Origin: Streptomyces albiflavescens
GTDB taxonomy: Bacteria > Actinomycetota > Actinomycetes > Streptomycetales > Streptomycetaceae
Direction of reading: 5' to 3'
Length of the DNA stretch: 64,000 nt
Assembly: GCF_014645835.1 (NCBI RefSeq)
Contig: NZ_BMMM01000023.1
Span: 2,490-66,489 of the forward strand
Each line of letters begins with the position of its first letter. Position 1 is the stretch's first letter. Under the pieces are notes generated by a model. It was given only the letters and a program-made list of their open reading frames with translations, was not told the DNA's origin and did not search any database. Both the position numbers and the translations under genes were made by a program. Positions 50,403-58,456 of the stretch are shown here, one piece after another.

Positions 50403-53400
50403 CCGCCGGACCTCGTCTCCAGCACGCGGTCGGCGGGGCCGGAGGTGACGATCCGCCCCGCCGCCATGACATGGACCGTATGGGCCAGGTCGGCGACCAG
50501 GTCGAGGTCGTGCTCGACGACGAGCAGGGTCATGCCGTCCGCGGCGAGGGCCCGCAGCACGCGGGCCAGCGCGGTCACTTCGCCGGTGTCGAGTCCGGCC
50601 GCGGGCTCGTCGAGCAGCAGCACGCGGGGACTCCCGGCGAGCGCCCGCGCCAGCTCGACGCGCCGGAGCGTGCCGGTCGGCAGCCCCGCCGCGGGCAGCG
50701 CCCGCACCGGTCCGTCGAGCCCGAGCAGTCGCAACGCCCCCTTCACCGCCCCGGGATCGGCGATTCGTCCCTGTTCGGCGCCCACGCGAACATTTTCGGC
50801 CACGGTCAACGAGGGGAAAACCGCCAGTTGCTGAAAGGTCCGCGCGACCCCCAGCCGGGTGCGGGCGTGTGCGGCCATCCGGGTGATGTCCCGCCCCCCG
50901 AGCAGTACCTGCCCGCCCGAGGGGCGCTGCGTCCCGGCGAGACAGTGGAAGAGGGTGCTCTTTCCGGCGCCGTTGGGTCCCACGACCGCTGTGACGCGAC
51001 CCGGCCGGAGGTCGAGGGAGACTCTGTCGAGGGCGGTGAAGCCGCCGTAGGTGACGTGGAGTCGGCGGGCGGTCAGGTGCTGGTGGGGGGATTCGGCAGG
51101 GGGGCGTGAACGGCGGGGCGCGCCGACCGCGGGGCGCGATGCCGGAGCCGGTCCCGTGGAACCCGGTCCCGTGGAACCGGGCCCCGGTGCGGCGTTTTCG
51201 GGTGAACGTGCCGCACCGGGGATCGTCCGGGGGCCGTCGGGCGGTGCGTGGGGATCTTGGTCGGCCGTGTCGTCGTGTGGATGTGGGGTGTTGGCCGTTG
51301 GGTTCGGGGGACCGTCCGGATCTGCGCCGCGTGGTGGTGTGGCGTCGTCCGGGTGGTCCGCGAGCTCGTCCGGCTCCCGGGCGGGAGTCCCGCTCAGCGG
51401 CTGTGCCGTGCTGCCCGGCCGCTCGCTGTCCCGCGCCGTCCGGCCGATGCCGGCCCATCCGGTGGTGCTGGGCACCGGGGCGGCGGGCTCCAGCGGCGTG
51501 TCGCTCGGGCGGGCGGACTCGGTCGGGGCGTGTCGGGCGCTTCGCGGTTCGGGCGTCTTGGGGTGGCGCCGCACGGGCGTCCGCGGTGCAGGGCCGCCTG
51601 TCCGGCCGGGCTCGTACGGACCGGACGCAGGTGGTTCGGGTGCTCCCGGGCGCCGTCCCGATGCTCCCGGTGTGCTCCTCCCCGCGTTCGCCGTCGCGGT
51701 CGCCCTCGTGGGCACAAGCGCTCCGGCTCTCCTCGGCTCCACCGGCAGCAGGTGGCGCCGGACCCGTGCCCCCAGGGATGTCAGCGTCGCCCGGCGGCGC
51801 AGTCGCAGTCGGGAGGCCGCCGTGCGCAGCGCTTCGTAGGGCCCCCCGGGGAAGCGGCCGACGAGGACGGCCAGTACGCCGATCAGGGCGGCCGCCACGC
51901 CGCCGCGGGCCCCCGCGTCGAGCCCCACCAGGAGGGCCGCGGCGGCCAGGGCGCCCAGGACGCTGTCGGCACCGAGGACGACGACCGCCGCGAACCAGAG
52001 CAGCCCGCGTACGGGGTCGTACGCCGTGGCGTCGAAGGCGCGCAGACCCATCCCGAGCATGCCGCCGCCGAGCGCGGCCAGGGCGGCGCCCGCCACGAAC
52101 GCGGTCAGTTTGAGGGTCGGGACGCGGACGCCCGCCGCTGAGGCGCCCGACTCGTGGTCGCGCATGGCGGCCAGGGCCCGGCCCGTACGGCCCCGGCGCA
52201 AGGCGTGCGCGGCCAGCAACGCGGCCGCCAGCAGGGCCAGTTCGAGCAGGTAGTAGGCGCGGTCGCCGTCGAAGCCGGCCGGACGGTCGAGGGACAGCCC
52301 CGACGTGGCGTACGGCTGGGCGAAGACGAAGCGGCTGACGCCCACGCCGACCGCGAAGGTGGCCAGTGCGAGGGCAAGACCGTGGCGGCCGATGGCCGGC
52401 CAGCCGGTCAGGACGCCGAGCGGAGCGACCAGGATCACGGCCACCGCCAGCGCGGCGAGTTCGGGAAGGCGCGGCAGGCCGGGAAAGCGGCCCGCCGCCA
52501 GCAGCGCGGTGAAGAGGGCGCCCAGACCCGCGTACGCGGCCTGCCCGAGCGAGATCTGGCCGCCCCGGCCCGTCACGACGACCAGCGAAAGCAGCACCAC
52601 ACCCAGCGCGGGGACCTGCACCGACGTATGCAGGTCGGAGCCGGCGAATCCGAGGGGCAGCAGGAAGAGGACGACCGCCACGATCCACGCCCCCGGCGGC
52701 GTCGCCACGCGAGCCGACGCCGAGCGGGGGAGCGCGTCGCGGGTGCCGATGCCGGGCAGGACGAGCGCCGCGATCAGCAGCGCGACCACGAACAGGTTCG
52801 CGCCGACCGCCTGGAGCAGCGGTTCGGCCCAGCCCGAGGGGTGCAGGCGCGTCAGCTGGCTCTGGGCGACCCCGATGCCGAGGGCCACCACGACGGCGAC
52901 CGGGAGGCTGCGCATCCGGGCGGCCACCGCCACGGCCATCACTTCCATGACGAGCAGCGGCATGCCGTACGGGTCGAGGCGCACATAAGGCGCGAGCAGC
53001 ACGCCCGTCAGACCCGCCGTGAACGAGCCGAAGGCCCAGCCCGCCGCGGCCACCCGGTCCGCGTCGATGCCGCCGAGTACGGCGAGCGAGCGGTCGTCGA
53101 CGACGGCACGCAGTTCCGTGCCGAATCGGGTCCAGCGCGTCGCCACGCCGACGCCGGCAGTCAGCGCGACGGCCACCGCCAACTGCCCCCAGGGATCCGC
53201 CGACACCAGCGTCGGCGCGTCCGCGCGCGCTCCGGTGCCCCACACCAGGGCGGCCCCGCCGACCAGCAGGACGAAGACGCCGATGGACGCGACGAGCGTC
53301 TGCGCGGGGTCGCCGCCCAGCACGGACAGTGGGCGGAAGACGAAGCGCTCCAGGGCCGTACCGATGGCAGGGGCCACGACAAGGAGGGTCACCGCGGCGC

Positions 53401-53593
53401 CGACCGCGAGCGGCCAGCCCCACTCGACCGTGAACTGGCGCAGCAGATACGCGCACACCATGGCGATCGCGCCGTGCGCGAAGTTGAGCACGCCGGTCGC
53501 CCGATGGGTGACGACCAGGCCGATCCCGGTGAGCGCGGCGGCACTGCCGACCGAGAGACCGGCGAGCGTGAGGTCGTACGTCAGCGACGCCAT
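50399..53593 (-). CDS. Fused LivH-LivM-LivG branched-chain amino acid ABC transporter protein
   Basis: A single 1064-residue chain. Residues 1 to about 290 are a LivH-type permease (VTHRATGVLNFAHGAIAMV; EVMAVAVAARMRSLPVAVVVALGIGVAQ). About 300-600 is a LivM-type permease (GRGGQISLGQAAYAGLGA; GRTGRALAAMRDHESGASAAGV). About 610-838 is a Pro/Ala/Thr/Arg-rich linker with no predicted fold. About 839-1064 is LivG (GPNGAGKST Walker A; LLLDEPAAGLD Walker B; EHDLDLV). The signature is degenerate (LPTGTLRRVELARAL). No stop or frameshift interrupts it. Its ATG overlaps the preceding stop as TGATG, and its stop overlaps livF, so expression is fully coupled. Confidence 0.9.
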   Translation of the reverse strand: MASLTYDLTLAGLSVGSAAALTGIGLVVTHRATGVLNFAHGAIAMVCAYLLRQFTVEWGWPLAVGAAVTLLVVAPAIGTALERFVFRPLSVLGGDPAQTLVASIGVFVLLVGGAALVWGTGARADAPTLVSADPWGQLAVAVALTAGVGVATRWTRFGTELRAVVDDRSLAVLGGIDADRVAAAGWAFGSFTAGLTGVLLAPYVRLDPYGMPLLVMEVMAVAVAARMRSLPVAVVVALGIGVAQSQLTRLHPSGWAEPLLQAVGANLFVVALLIAALVLPGIGTRDALPRSASARVATPPGAWIVAVVLFLLPLGFAGSDLHTSVQVPALGVVLLSLVVVTGRGGQISLGQAAYAGLGALFTALLAAGRFPGLPRLPELAALAVAVILVAPLGVLTGWPAIGRHGLALALATFAVGVGVSRFVFAQPYATSGLSLDRPAGFDGDRAYYLLELALLAAALLAAHALRRGRTGRALAAMRDHESGASAAGVRVPTLKLTAFVAGAALAALGGGMLGMGLRAFDATAYDPVRGLLWFAAVVVLGADSVLGALAAAALLVGLDAGARGGVAAALIGVLAVLVGRFPGGPYEALRTAASRLRLRRRATLTSLGARVRRHLLPVEPRRAGALVPTRATATANAGRSTPGASGRRPGAPEPPASGPYEPGRTGGPAPRTPVRRHPKTPEPRSARHAPTESARPSDTPLEPAAPVPSTTGWAGIGRTARDSERPGSTAQPLSGTPAREPDELADHPDDATPPRGADPDGPPNPTANTPHPHDDTADQDPHAPPDGPRTIPGAARSPENAAPGPGSTGPGSTGPAPASRPAVGAPRRSRPPAESPHQHLTARRLHVTYGGFTALDRVSLDLRPGRVTAVVGPNGAGKSTLFHCLAGTQRPSGGQVLLGGRDITRMAAHARTRLGVARTFQQLAVFPSLTVAENVRVGAEQGRIADPGAVKGALRLLGLDGPVRALPAAGLPTGTLRRVELARALAGSPRVLLLDEPAAGLDTGEVTALARVLRALAADGMTLLVVEHDLDLVADLAHTVHVMAAGRIVTSGPADRVLETRSGG

Positions 53594-54075
53594 CAGTCGT
53601 CCGGATCCGCGGCGGACGGCTCACAGATCGGGCACGGCCCCAACTCCCCGCTCGCCAGCACCCGCGAGTCCACCGGCACGGCCTCCGGCTTCCCGGCGAC
53701 CAGCGGACAGTCCGCGCGGTGCCACAGTGTGCCGCCCGGCACCATCAGCAGCTCGCCGCTGACGGCGAGGGGCGCGGCCGCCGGCTGCCGGGACTCGTCC
53801 ACGCCGGCGGGCTCGGCCGCCACGAGCAGCCCGTACAACTCCTCGACGCGCGCCGCCGCCAGCGCGTTCCTGCCGTGCGTGAGCAGTACGGCGCCCGCGA
53901 TGATCAGCGCCGCGCCGGGCACCGTGCACGACGCGAGATACGGCAGTTGCCGCTCCGCGTACCGCTCGCCCGAGATGCCGTACCAGCCGATGACGCACAA
54001 CACCGCTCCGGTGGCGAGCGCGGCCCACCCGGCCCACAGGACGGGGTGCACGGTCCGCAGTCGAGCTGTCCGCAT
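53593..54075 (-). CDS. Two-helix membrane protein of the Liv operon, Cys-rich C-terminus
   Basis: A 160-residue protein from ATG at 54075. Two hydrophobic segments (PVLWAGWAALATGAVLCVIGW and a second, SCTVPGAALIIAGAVLLT) are followed by a soluble domain ending in WHRADCPLV and GPCPICEP, a His/Cys set that could bind a metal. It heads the liv operon; its stop and the fusion start share a base (TGATG). Its role is unknown. The longer frame to 54165 lacks a start signal. Confidence 0.7.
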   Translation of the reverse strand: MRTARLRTVHPVLWAGWAALATGAVLCVIGWYGISGERYAERQLPYLASCTVPGAALIIAGAVLLTHGRNALAAARVEELYGLLVAAEPAGVDESRQPAAAPLAVSGELLMVPGGTLWHRADCPLVAGKPEAVPVDSRVLASGELGPCPICEPSAADPDD

Positions 54076-54197
54076 CCGGGCTCCCAGACGTCGTATGTCT
54101 GTCCATGCCAGCCAATGGCTTGCACTATGCCTTCTGGAAGCTGACCCTGAAAGCTCCGGGCGCACATGGCCCGGACCGATACCCGGTGGTGAGCCAG

Positions 54198-54734
54198 ATG
54201 GTTCTCGGGAGCGATCTCAGGCGGGGGAACGGCCGGGGCGCGGCAGCGATGGCGGTTCTCGTCCTCGCCGCGGCCCTCACGGCGTGCAGCGACGAGAGCG
54301 GTGGCGGAAGCAGCGCCCCACCCACCCCCTCCGTACAGCAGTCCACCAGCGCCCGGCCCAGCCCCACGGCCCCGTCCGATCCGGCGGCCGCCGAGCAGGA
54401 GATCAAGCAGAACTGGGAGAAGTTCTTCGACCCTGCCGTCGCACAGAAGGACAAGCAGGCCGTCCTGGAGAACGGCGACCGGATGACCAAGGTCCTGCAG
54501 AGCTTCAACGGCGACAAGCGCGGCCGGCAGGTGCAGGCGAAGGTCGAGAAGGTCGAGTTCACCTCGCCGACCGACGCGAACGTGACGTACTCGCTGACCC
54601 TGAAGGGCGCGACCGCCCTGCCGGGCGCCTCCGGGACGGCCGTCGAACAGGACGGCACCTGGAAGGTATCCGTCAAGACGCTCTGCGCGCTGGTCCAGCT
54701 GAGCGGCAATGAGTCGCCGGGCCCCGGCTGCTGA
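54198..54734 (+). CDS. Putative lipoprotein with Mtb12-like domain
   Basis: A 178-residue protein. An N-terminal signal peptide ends in the lipobox LTAC. A Ser/Pro/Thr linker precedes a small domain (EQEIKQNWEKFFDPAVAQKDKQAVLENGDRMTKVLQSF; VTYSLTLKGATALPGASG; QDGTWKVSVKTLCALVQLSG) resembling the low-molecular-weight antigen Mtb12 fold. The start is uncertain among GTG 54189, ATG 54198 and ATG 54249; none has a good ribosome binding site. It overlaps the LivK-like gene by 26 bases and is divergent from the liv operon. Confidence 0.7.
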   Translation: MVLGSDLRRGNGRGAAAMAVLVLAAALTACSDESGGGSSAPPTPSVQQSTSARPSPTAPSDPAAAEQEIKQNWEKFFDPAVAQKDKQAVLENGDRMTKVLQSFNGDKRGRQVQAKVEKVEFTSPTDANVTYSLTLKGATALPGASGTAVEQDGTWKVSVKTLCALVQLSGNESPGPGC

Positions 54735-55995
54735 GTGCGCTGCCCTGGTCCTGCTGCTCCTCCTCGGCACGGCCTGCGGCAGCCGCCTCCCCGAGAGCGA
54801 CTTCGAGAACCGCTCCACGCCCACGCAGCAAGGAGGCACTTCCCCGATCCGCGTCGGCATCATCACCAGCGCCACGAGCCCGGTCGGCGGCTCGACCTTC
54901 ACCGGGCCACGGGACGGGGCGAAGGCGTACTTCGAACGCCTCGACACACGCGGCGGGATCGGAGGCCGCCCGGTCGAGGTGCGCCTGTGCGACGACGGCG
55001 GCAGCGGTGTCGGCAACAACGAATGCGTGCACAGACTCCTCGACGAGGACAAGGTCGTCGCCCTCGTCGCCACCACCTCCCTCGACTACGCGGGCGCCCC
55101 TCGCGTGTCCCACGCGCGCGTGCCCGACATCGGCGGCCAGCCCATCGGCCCGGCGTACGACACGTATCCGCACCTGTACGGCATCTACGGCAGCCTCGCT
55201 CCGCGCAACGGCAGGACCGGCTGGGACGGGAAGCTGTACGGCGGCACCGAGGTGTACCGCTACTTCAAGCGCGCGCAGGGTGCCCGCACCGCCGCCGTCG
55301 TCTCCTACAACCAGTCCGCGTCCGCCGCGTACGCCCGGCTCGTCACCCAGGGGCTGAAGGCCGAGGGCTACAAGGTGGTCACCGAACAGGTCGACTTCGC
55401 GCTGCCCAACTTCCGTGCCGCCGCGGCAGATGTGAAGGAGCAGGGCGCCGATCTCGTCTTCGACGCCCTCGACACGCATGGGAACGCGCAGCTGTGCAAG
55501 GCGATGGACGACATCGGGGCCAAGGTCATCGCCAAAGTCACCAATGTGCAGAACTGGGCGTCGACCGTTCCCGAGGACTACAAGGACTCCCCGCGGTGCC
55601 GCAACGCCCTGTGGGCCACCGGGTCCAGTCGCAACTTCGAGGACACGGGGGATCCGGCCGTACGGGAGTTCCGGGACGCGACCAAGGGGCTGAGCGCCCA
55701 CTCCCAGTGGCAGCTGGAGGGGTGGGCCGCCGCGAAGTGGTTCACCGACGCGGCGAAGTCCTGTGCGCGCACGGGGGTCACGCGTGCGTGCGTCGACGAC
55801 TTCATGAACCGGGGCGAGCCCTACACGGCTGGTGGGCTGCTGGTTCCCGTCACGTACGAGCGGCTGCCCGAGCCGCCGAAGACTCGACGGACGTGTCTGT
55901 CCGTGGCCCGTTGGGAGGACGACGAGGGCTGGGTTTCACAAGGGGACATGAACACCACGTGCTTCGAAGTGCCACAACTGTCGTATCGGCCTTGA
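54709..55995 (+). CDS. Branched-chain amino acid ABC transporter substrate-binding lipoprotein (LivK-like)
   Basis: A 428-residue lipoprotein: signal LVLLLLLGTAC with the lipid Cys at about residue 23, then a type I periplasmic-binding fold starting IRVGIITSATSPVGGSTFTGPRDGAKAYFERLDTRGGIGGRPVEV. Later segments (AQGARTAAVVSYNQSASAAYARLVTQGL; ADVKEQGADLVFDALDTHGNAQLCKAMDDIG) are typical. It would capture the substrate for the divergently encoded LivHMG/LivF transporter; the substrate could be an amino acid, amide or other. It overlaps the Mtb12-like gene by 26 bases. Confidence 0.88.
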   Translation: MSRRAPAAECAALVLLLLLGTACGSRLPESDFENRSTPTQQGGTSPIRVGIITSATSPVGGSTFTGPRDGAKAYFERLDTRGGIGGRPVEVRLCDDGGSGVGNNECVHRLLDEDKVVALVATTSLDYAGAPRVSHARVPDIGGQPIGPAYDTYPHLYGIYGSLAPRNGRTGWDGKLYGGTEVYRYFKRAQGARTAAVVSYNQSASAAYARLVTQGLKAEGYKVVTEQVDFALPNFRAAAADVKEQGADLVFDALDTHGNAQLCKAMDDIGAKVIAKVTNVQNWASTVPEDYKDSPRCRNALWATGSSRNFEDTGDPAVREFRDATKGLSAHSQWQLEGWAAAKWFTDAAKSCARTGVTRACVDDFMNRGEPYTAGGLLVPVTYERLPEPPKTRRTCLSVARWEDDEGWVSQGDMNTTCFEVPQLSYRP

Positions 55996-56021
55996 GCCTT
56001 CTCGCCCCGCCGCCCCTGCCC

Positions 56022-56063
56022 TCCCCCCCCAGCTCTCGGCTTCGCTCGAGCAGGGGACCCCCA
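56022..56063. repeat. Dispersed palindromic repeat, copy 2 (intergenic)
   Basis: Starts TCCCCCCCCC, contains AGCTCTCGGCTTCGCTCGAG, and ends GGGGACCCCCA. It is related to copies at 2261-2296 (inverted orientation) and 61022-61060. Confidence 0.7.
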
Positions 56064-56098
56064 TCGTCCCTGGGGGCTCAGCCCCCAGGGACGATGGG
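56060..56098. terminator. 18-bp bidirectional terminator
   Basis: CCCATCGTCCCTGGGGGC (56060-56077) pairs perfectly with 56081-56098 over a TCA loop, followed by TTGTCTTTT. It lies between the converging LivK-like and epoxide hydrolase genes. Confidence 0.85.
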
Positions 56099-56182
56099 TT
56101 GTCTTTTGCCGCAGATTGATGGGGGCTTGTCGCCCAGTTCCCCGCGCCCCTTCACAGGGCGCAGCACCGGGTCCCCCCACAG

Positions 56183-57355
56183 TCACCGCAGCGTGCCGAA
56201 GAACTCTCGGATGTCCCCCGTCAGCAGCTCCGGCTGCTCCAGGGCCGCGAAGTGTCCGCCCCGGTCGAACTCCGTCCAGCGGACAATGGTGTTGGTCTGC
56301 TCGGCCCAGCGGCGGATCGCGACGTCCTCGTCGAAGTTGGCGACGGCCGTCGGTACGGCGGAGCGGCTGACGGGGAACCAGTCGCCGGAGTGGCTGTTCT
56401 CGTAGTACATGCGGGCCGCCGGACCGGCCGTTCCCGTCAGCCAGTACAGCATCACGTTCGTCAGGAGGACGTCCCGGTCGACCGCGTCCTCGGGCAGCTG
56501 CGCCGAGGAGTGCGTCCACTCCTTGAACTTCTCGAAGATCCAGGCGAGTTGGCCGACAGGGGAGTCGGTCAGGCCGTAGGCGAGGGTCTGTGGACGGGTC
56601 GACTGGATCGCGTTGTAACCGAAGCCGTCCGTCGTGAACGTCGCGATGGACGCGAGGCGTCGTCGCTCCTGGTCCGTCAGCTCGGCCTGCACGTCGTCGG
56701 GCACCGGACCGAGCGGGATGAAGCCCACCGACGCCGCGTTCACATGGACACCGATCACCGACTCGGGCGCGATCCGGCCCAGCTCGGGCGAGATCAGGGC
56801 GCCGAGGTCGCCGCCGTGCGCGCCGTAACGCTCGTAGCCGAGCCGCCGCATCAGCTCGGCCCAAGCCCGGGCCGTACGACTGACGTTCCAGCCGCGCTCC
56901 CGGGTAGGACCGGAGAAGCCGAAGCCCGGGATGGACGGGATGACGAGGTGGAAGGCCTGGGCCGGGTCGCCGCCGTGGGCGCGCGGGTCGCTGAGCGGGC
57001 CGATCAGGCCGAGGAACTCCACGATCGAGCCGGGCCAGCCGTGCGTCAGCAGAAGCGGCACGGCGTCCGGTTCGGGCGAGCGCACGTGCAGGAAGTGCAC
57101 GCGGGCGCCGTCGATCTCCGTGAGGTACTGCGGGAACTCGTTGAGCGCGGCCTCGTGCTTGCGCCAGTCGTAGCCGCCGCGCCAGTACGCCGCGAGCTCG
57201 CGGAGGTACGGCAGCGACGCTCCGTACTCCCAGCCGGCGTCCGGCAGCTCGTCGGGCCAGCGGGTCAGGTCCAGGCGCGTGCGCAGGTCGTCCAGCTGCG
57301 CCTGGGGGATCTCGATCCGGAAGGGATGCACGGTGGTGTCTGCGTTGTCTGCCAT
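56183..57355 (-). CDS. Epoxide hydrolase
   Basis: A 390-residue protein with the EHN lid domain (VHPFRIEIPQAQLDDLRTRLDLTRWPDE near residue 10; YWRGGYDWRKHEAALNEFPQYLTEIDG) and an alpha/beta hydrolase core. HGWPGS is the oxyanion-hole motif, GAHGGDLGALIS carries the nucleophile Asp, and the C-terminal FDRGGHFAALEQPE carries the catalytic His. It opens epoxides to diols; xenobiotic or secondary metabolite substrates are possible. The ATG at 57355 has AGGAG 5 nt upstream. It is divergent from a WYL regulator with an 11-bp palindrome between them. Confidence 0.92.
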   Translation of the reverse strand: MADNADTTVHPFRIEIPQAQLDDLRTRLDLTRWPDELPDAGWEYGASLPYLRELAAYWRGGYDWRKHEAALNEFPQYLTEIDGARVHFLHVRSPEPDAVPLLLTHGWPGSIVEFLGLIGPLSDPRAHGGDPAQAFHLVIPSIPGFGFSGPTRERGWNVSRTARAWAELMRRLGYERYGAHGGDLGALISPELGRIAPESVIGVHVNAASVGFIPLGPVPDDVQAELTDQERRRLASIATFTTDGFGYNAIQSTRPQTLAYGLTDSPVGQLAWIFEKFKEWTHSSAQLPEDAVDRDVLLTNVMLYWLTGTAGPAARMYYENSHSGDWFPVSRSAVPTAVANFDEDVAIRRWAEQTNTIVRWTEFDRGGHFAALEQPELLTGDIREFFGTLR

Positions 57356-57372
57356 GTCTCCTACGGTAGGAA

Positions 57373-57401
57373 CCCTTGCGGACGGTTACTGTCCGCAAGG
57401 G
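57373..57401. promoter_or_regulatory. WYL-regulator operator candidate
   Basis: CCCTTGCGGAC (57373-57383) and GTCCGCAAGGG (57391-57401) form a perfect 11-base inverted repeat with a 7-base spacer in the 63-base divergent promoter region. GGCAGACT just downstream may be part of the plus-strand promoter. Confidence 0.65.
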
Positions 57402-57418
57402 GTGGCAGACTCGGAACC

Positions 57419-58456
57419 ATGTTGGAGACATCGGCACGACTCCTGCGCCTGCTCTCGCTGCTGCAGGCCCACCGCGAATGGTCCGGGGCCGATCTGGCCG
57501 ACCGCCTCGGCGTCACGCCCAGGACCGTCCGTCGCGATGTGGACCGGCTGCGCGAGCTCGGCTATCCCGTCAACGCCAGCCCCGGCACGGGCGGCGGCTA
57601 CCAGCTCGGCGCCGGCGCCGAGCTGCCGCCACTGCTCCTGGACGACGACGAGGCGGTGGCGGTGGCGGTCGGGCTGCGCACGGCGGCCGGGCAGGGCATC
57701 GAGGGCATCGGCGAGACCTCCGTGCGCGCCCTCGCCAAGCTCGAACAGGTGCTGCCGAACCGGCTGCGCCGTCGCGTGGGCGCCCTCAACGAGTTCACCG
57801 TGCCGATGCTGCGCGGCCCGCAGCCCTCGGCCGTCGACCCCGCCGTCCTCACCGAGCTGGCTCATCTGTGCCGCGACTCGGAGCGGCTGCGCTTCGAGTA
57901 CCGCGACCACGGTGGCGCCGCCACACGCCGTACGGTCGAACCGCTCCGCCTGGTGTGCACCGAGCGGCGCTGGTACCTGGTCGCCTGGGACGTCGACCGC
58001 GGCGACTGGCGTACGTTTCGCGTCGACCGCATCACGCCCAGGCCACCGCACGGACCGCGCTTCACGCCCCGTACGCCACCGGCCGAGGACCTGGCGGCGT
58101 ACGTCTCCAAGGGCGTCTCCACGCGCACGTATGCCTCGCATGCCGTCGTCAGGCTGCTCGTGCCGTTGGCCGAGGCGGCCGAGCGGATCTCGCCCTCCGC
58201 CGGCACCCTGGAGGCCGACGGGACGGACAGCTGCATTCTGCGCACCGGAGCGGCGAGCCTCGACGTGATGGTCATTCACGTGATGCTGATGGGCTTCGAG
58301 TTCGAGATCCTTGAACCGGCCGAGCTCACCGAGGCGGTCAGGACGTCCCGGGACCGGCTGTCTCGGGCTCTGGACCGGGCTTCGGCTCGATCGCCGCGTA
58401 TTCGGGATGGTGCAGGTCGAACGCCGGGGACTCGGAGCGGATCCGGGGCAGCGTGA
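57419..58456 (+). CDS. YafY-type HTH and WYL domain transcriptional regulator
   Basis: A 345-residue regulator. The N-terminal winged helix reads SARLLRLLSLLQAHREWSGADLADRLGVTPRTVRRDVDRLRELGYPV. The WYL domain spans about 140-215 (RLRFEYRDHGG; VCTERRWYLVAWDVDRGDWRTFRVDRI), where WYL itself appears as WYLVAWD. A WCX-like C-terminal region follows. WYL domains sense nucleotides or other ligands. It probably controls the divergent epoxide hydrolase. The last 40 codons overlap ctaD on the other strand by 119 bases and look unconserved. Confidence 0.9.
   Translation: MLETSARLLRLLSLLQAHREWSGADLADRLGVTPRTVRRDVDRLRELGYPVNASPGTGGGYQLGAGAELPPLLLDDDEAVAVAVGLRTAAGQGIEGIGETSVRALAKLEQVLPNRLRRRVGALNEFTVPMLRGPQPSAVDPAVLTELAHLCRDSERLRFEYRDHGGAATRRTVEPLRLVCTERRWYLVAWDVDRGDWRTFRVDRITPRPPHGPRFTPRTPPAEDLAAYVSKGVSTRTYASHAVVRLLVPLAEAAERISPSAGTLEADGTDSCILRTGAASLDVMVIHVMLMGFEFEILEPAELTEAVRTSRDRLSRALDRASARSPRIRDGAGRTPGTRSGSGAA

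Noticed and set aside
49674..53624. A 1316-codon minus-strand frame across the liv operon
   Set aside because: Only its last part is real (LivF from 50402). The rest is out of frame with the LivHMG fusion, which has clear domains.
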